A stretch of DNA of 64,000 nucleotides, taken from contig NC_051095.1 in NCBI RefSeq assembly GCF_901709675.1, positions 20,583,956 through 20,647,955 of the forward strand, read 5' to 3'. The DNA comes from Syngnathus acus. Lineage: Eukaryota; Chordata; Actinopteri; Syngnathiformes; Syngnathidae. The notes below the pieces were generated by a model. The model was not told the DNA's origin, did not search any database, and saw only the letters and a program-made list of their open reading frames with translations. Below, in pieces: positions 36,879 through 64,000 of this stretch (position 1 is its first letter; each line of letters starts with the position of its first letter). A program made the position numbers and the translations under genes.

Positions 36879-39800
36879 CTGATATATAATTGACATAAAT
36901 AATTTGTATCTCATTGAGCCATGAGTGCAAATGTTGGTATTTTGTCAGGGTTGCTAAAAGGTTGCAAACAGTTGCTCTTCTCACAAAGTCATGTTCAAAA
37001 TTTCTCGAAAAGAAAATCTGCTGACTTTTAAAACTGTTGGTGAATGTGTGGCAAACATCAACGCGACTGTTTGCGACCTAGAACGAAACCTAACGAAAAA
37101 TCAACATTCGAGCCATGTGCAAACCTTTGCTAAACTTCGTTGCTCAGTGAGATACAGGCTTTACTTGAATTAAAAAGGAAAGGGTTGAGTTCATTTTTAT
37201 AGTATTAACAAAGACAAATCATAAACAAAGCAAAAGTCAAACACTAGAATGTTTATTATGTTGGAAGCCACAAACAACAATGGAGTGAACTTAATTCAAT
37301 ATTTATTGTTTTCTGCCATTTTGCATACAAACATATTAGCATGCCATTAAACTGAAGCAATCAAAAAATCCAAAAATCCAGTGCAAAAAAACAGAAACCA
37401 AAGTAACAAATCTTTAGCATTGATACAGGGTTTGGAAATAGGCAAAATGCAGGTTTTCACATATGTATTTGCCTACAAAATAATCTCTTTTGCCTCTTGG
37501 AATGAAGGAACAATGACAAGTACATAGCTGTTTGACATTTATACTGCAAACCTGAGAGCTGTTGGCAATAGACTGCCTTCATCTCATCATCTTAGTTTGG
37601 CACCTTCGATTGAAACATTTTAGATCGTGCAAATGCAACTTCATGTAACATTCAAATCCTTCTTTCCACTGCAAGCAACCATCAACGACTTTCTCCATCT
37701 TTATTCTTTTTCCCATCACTTAGTCTGCAGACACGACTAGGAATTCGGCAAGAAGAGGTACGATTCTTCAGTATCCTAAACATCATCACTTTACAACCAC
37801 AGCCTTACTTAGTCTAGTAGCTAATGCTCAATTTACTGTAGATTGTGACTGTCATTTTGAAAATATGCAGCTTTGCATTAGATGTGACATTCAAAACTTA
37901 CTGCAAATGTTGCAAATGCAGGAAAAGGTAGAACCGACAACAAGCATCAACTCGTGTACGGTACTGGTCAATTCCATGGTCTTAGTTTTAATGACTTTAT
38001 GAAGAAATTAATAATGCACATATTGATGACCTGAAGTCCTGTTGCGTTCCTGTATTTGTGCAGTACTCAAACACAATATGTTTCCTAACAAGACTTGACT
38101 GCATTCAACGACACAACCAGAAGCTTAGTGATGCTGATGGAGCGTTTGGCAGCAGAGCTGGGGGTGGATGGAATGGAAAGAGAGCAAACAACACTTGGGA
38201 ACAAAGACTGGAGGAACGTGAGTTTGAGGAAGATAAAAGTGGAGTGGAGGGGAAGGGGGGTGAAATGCAGCAGCAAGTGAGAAAACTTGATGGTGGAGAC
38301 TTGGGAGATGTGAGCGGATATCAGTGAAGTGTAGGCGGGAGTGCGCCGGGCTTTCTCATTTGTGATACAGCTTGACTGAGATGACGCACTGGGGGCATGT
38401 TTGCTTCCAGTAATCCAGAAGTAACAATTATAGAAAAGTCATTTGAGGATTAATTCGAAATCCTTGATATCCAGCTAGATCCATGTACTAACTAAAATGA
38501 CCATAGTCCTCACTAGTAAGGCAATTGAACACAATGACTGTGTTTTAGGAATGGGTTTTTCTCCGACTACGAAAGTGGCAGCAATCGGCATGTGCGGATT
38601 GTGCAGGGGGTTGACACTTCTTGTAAACACAACCCCTAAAAAAAGCTATGTGGAATGACACTGAGTAGTAGAATGACATGTTTGTAACATATGGACGAAT
38701 TTGTAAATAACTGCAGTCGACTGGCACAAACAGTAAAGTAAGTGAGGAGGGACGCTCTTGGAAATGGGTATAAGAGGCAAAACATATATTGGCATGAGAA
38801 AATGGAATTTAAACTCCCGGACGGAATCACCTTCTGGACTGGTCTTAGAATTGCTCTGATATTTCCTGTCCCTGAAGGCCAATATGTATTTTTCAAGTTT
38901 TACATCTCCTTGTACCTCTGGAAGGTTCAAGATAAGTTTGTCGCATAGGTTGGCTGGCCCTTTATCGGGCAAGTTAGAATATTTGGTCACGTGCACACAT
39001 GTAGCGTTCTGGAGCATGCTACACTTCTGTGAAGTTAATCACAGGTCAAACAGGAGTGCATTTATGAATGTCATTTGAAGGGAAAAAAAAAAACCAGTTT
39101 AAAGCAGTCTTCACATTCACCCTCTAAAAAAACAAAAAACAAACATTCACTTATATACAATTTGTTTGACATATACACGTACATACACTTCTTGGATATG
39201 TTCAAGGCAAAGACACACAGCCTGGAAATACTGTTGGAGTGCATTTGTTTAGCTTTACACAATTGCACCTTTTAAGTACTGAACTACATTGATTGTGTGG
39301 TATCTAATTGTGATGCCTGCTAAGTATCACAATGTAGAACTCAATTCAATGAGCTTCGTTTTCCTTAATAGTCATTGGAGAAATTTAGCCTTGTTTTTAG
39401 ATCAACAATCTAGCAATACAAAAATGTTTGATGGTGCAAATTAGATTCAGTTTGCAGATAAAACTAAAAAATGAAGGAATGAGGAACTACTACGCGTGAT
39501 GCGTAGTAAATCTTGTTTCTTTTTCACGAAGGTACTTTCATACATTCAACATTTAACATCAGCCACAGGGGTTAAACATCTCCATGTGGCTGTTTGAATA
39601 ACTCAAGCAATTCTGACAGCTGACAAGCAATTTGGAAAGTGGTTAAAGTGATTAAAGTAATGTGATGAGCAACCAAATGTGTGGTCTGTTTGTCGCTGTG
39701 AGGGGATCCTCTTTGAAGCTCTCAGATGATTTCCGTAAACAAGAGATAGTAAAGCTCTTATTCTTCCACCTTTCATTCCATCACATGGATGCTGTTTGAA

Positions 39801-40087
39801 AGAATGACTGCAGCAGAATTTTGGGTTGTGGAATGTCGGTAGAGAAAGGCAGTAAGAATGCGATTAATCCAAACAAGATGACCTCGCATGCATGAGGAAA
39901 AACAAAATCCAGTGAATTTGTTGGACTTCAGATGTTGACAAATGCAGCTCCAAAACAATGTCAGTATGTACTTTCACAGACAGATCTTCTTGGTCAAAAT
40001 TCACATTCAGGATGCGACAAAGTGAGACAAGCGTGAAGACTGATGGACTGCACAAGCAGAAGTTCTTGGTGCCGCACGTCTAGTTTA
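36879..40087. other. Intergenic region and probable 3' UTR of the kinase gene
   Basis: About 3.2 kb without convincing coding sequence. The stop of the kinase gene at 40088 faces into it. AT-rich stretches with several TTTATT (AATAAA on minus), for example near 37250 and 37303, suggest a long 3' UTR. The promoter of the downstream myotilin-family gene may also lie here. Confidence 0.4.
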
Positions 40088-63929
<23,842 letters not shown>

Positions 63930-64000
63930 TTAGATTAGCGCACGTTAAAATTTATTTACAATACATATACCGGTATGTTCATTTGCAACCACACAACTAC

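Overview
The window is vertebrate nuclear DNA, most likely from a teleost fish (probably a percomorph). Genes are split into short GT-AG exons. Fish-type LINE, hAT, RTE, SINE and Tc1 repeats are dense, and there is a small immunoglobulin light-chain cassette of the fish cluster type. Host genes were assembled by following splice sites and reading phase by eye. No alignment or database search was run, so orthology calls rest on recognised family motifs.

Layout. (1) About 1-15.9 kb is accessory DNA. A direct segmental duplication (1-798 and 10087-12357) brackets LINE and hAT insertions and one apparently intact Ig light-chain V-J-C cassette on the minus strand (7088-9393, with 12- and 23-spacer recombination signals). 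The right copy of the duplication carries a 1464-bp Helitron-like insertion whose exact empty site survives in the left copy. A 5'-truncated RTE retrotransposon with a 12-bp target duplication follows at 12735-15125. (2) hdac3, plus strand, 15862-19557: 15 coding exons summing to exactly 428 codons plus stop, the length of human HDAC3. (3) A myotilin-family gene, minus strand, 33662-21867, convergent with hdac3. Its C-terminal half is myotilin, but upstream exons splice in frame to add a third, palladin/myopalladin-like Ig domain. (4) A GCK-IV Ste20 kinase (MAP4K4/TNIK/MINK1/NRK group), minus strand, from beyond the right edge (63786) to 40088: end of the kinase domain, acidic tail, a short coiled-coil region, a divergent linker and a complete C-terminal CNH domain.

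hdac3 and a myotilin gene also lie in one chromosome region in human (5q31), which supports those calls. The three host genes show no obvious shared pathway: a nuclear corepressor deacetylase, a Z-disc actin-associated protein and a JNK-pathway/cytoskeletal kinase. The strongest leads are the three-Ig myotilin gene, the Helitron-like element with its paralogous empty site, two hAT elements stacked on one palindromic 8-bp target, an Ig cassette flanked by an octamer-bearing duplication, and a pair of in-phase orphan exons among transposons at 3.1-3.8 kb.
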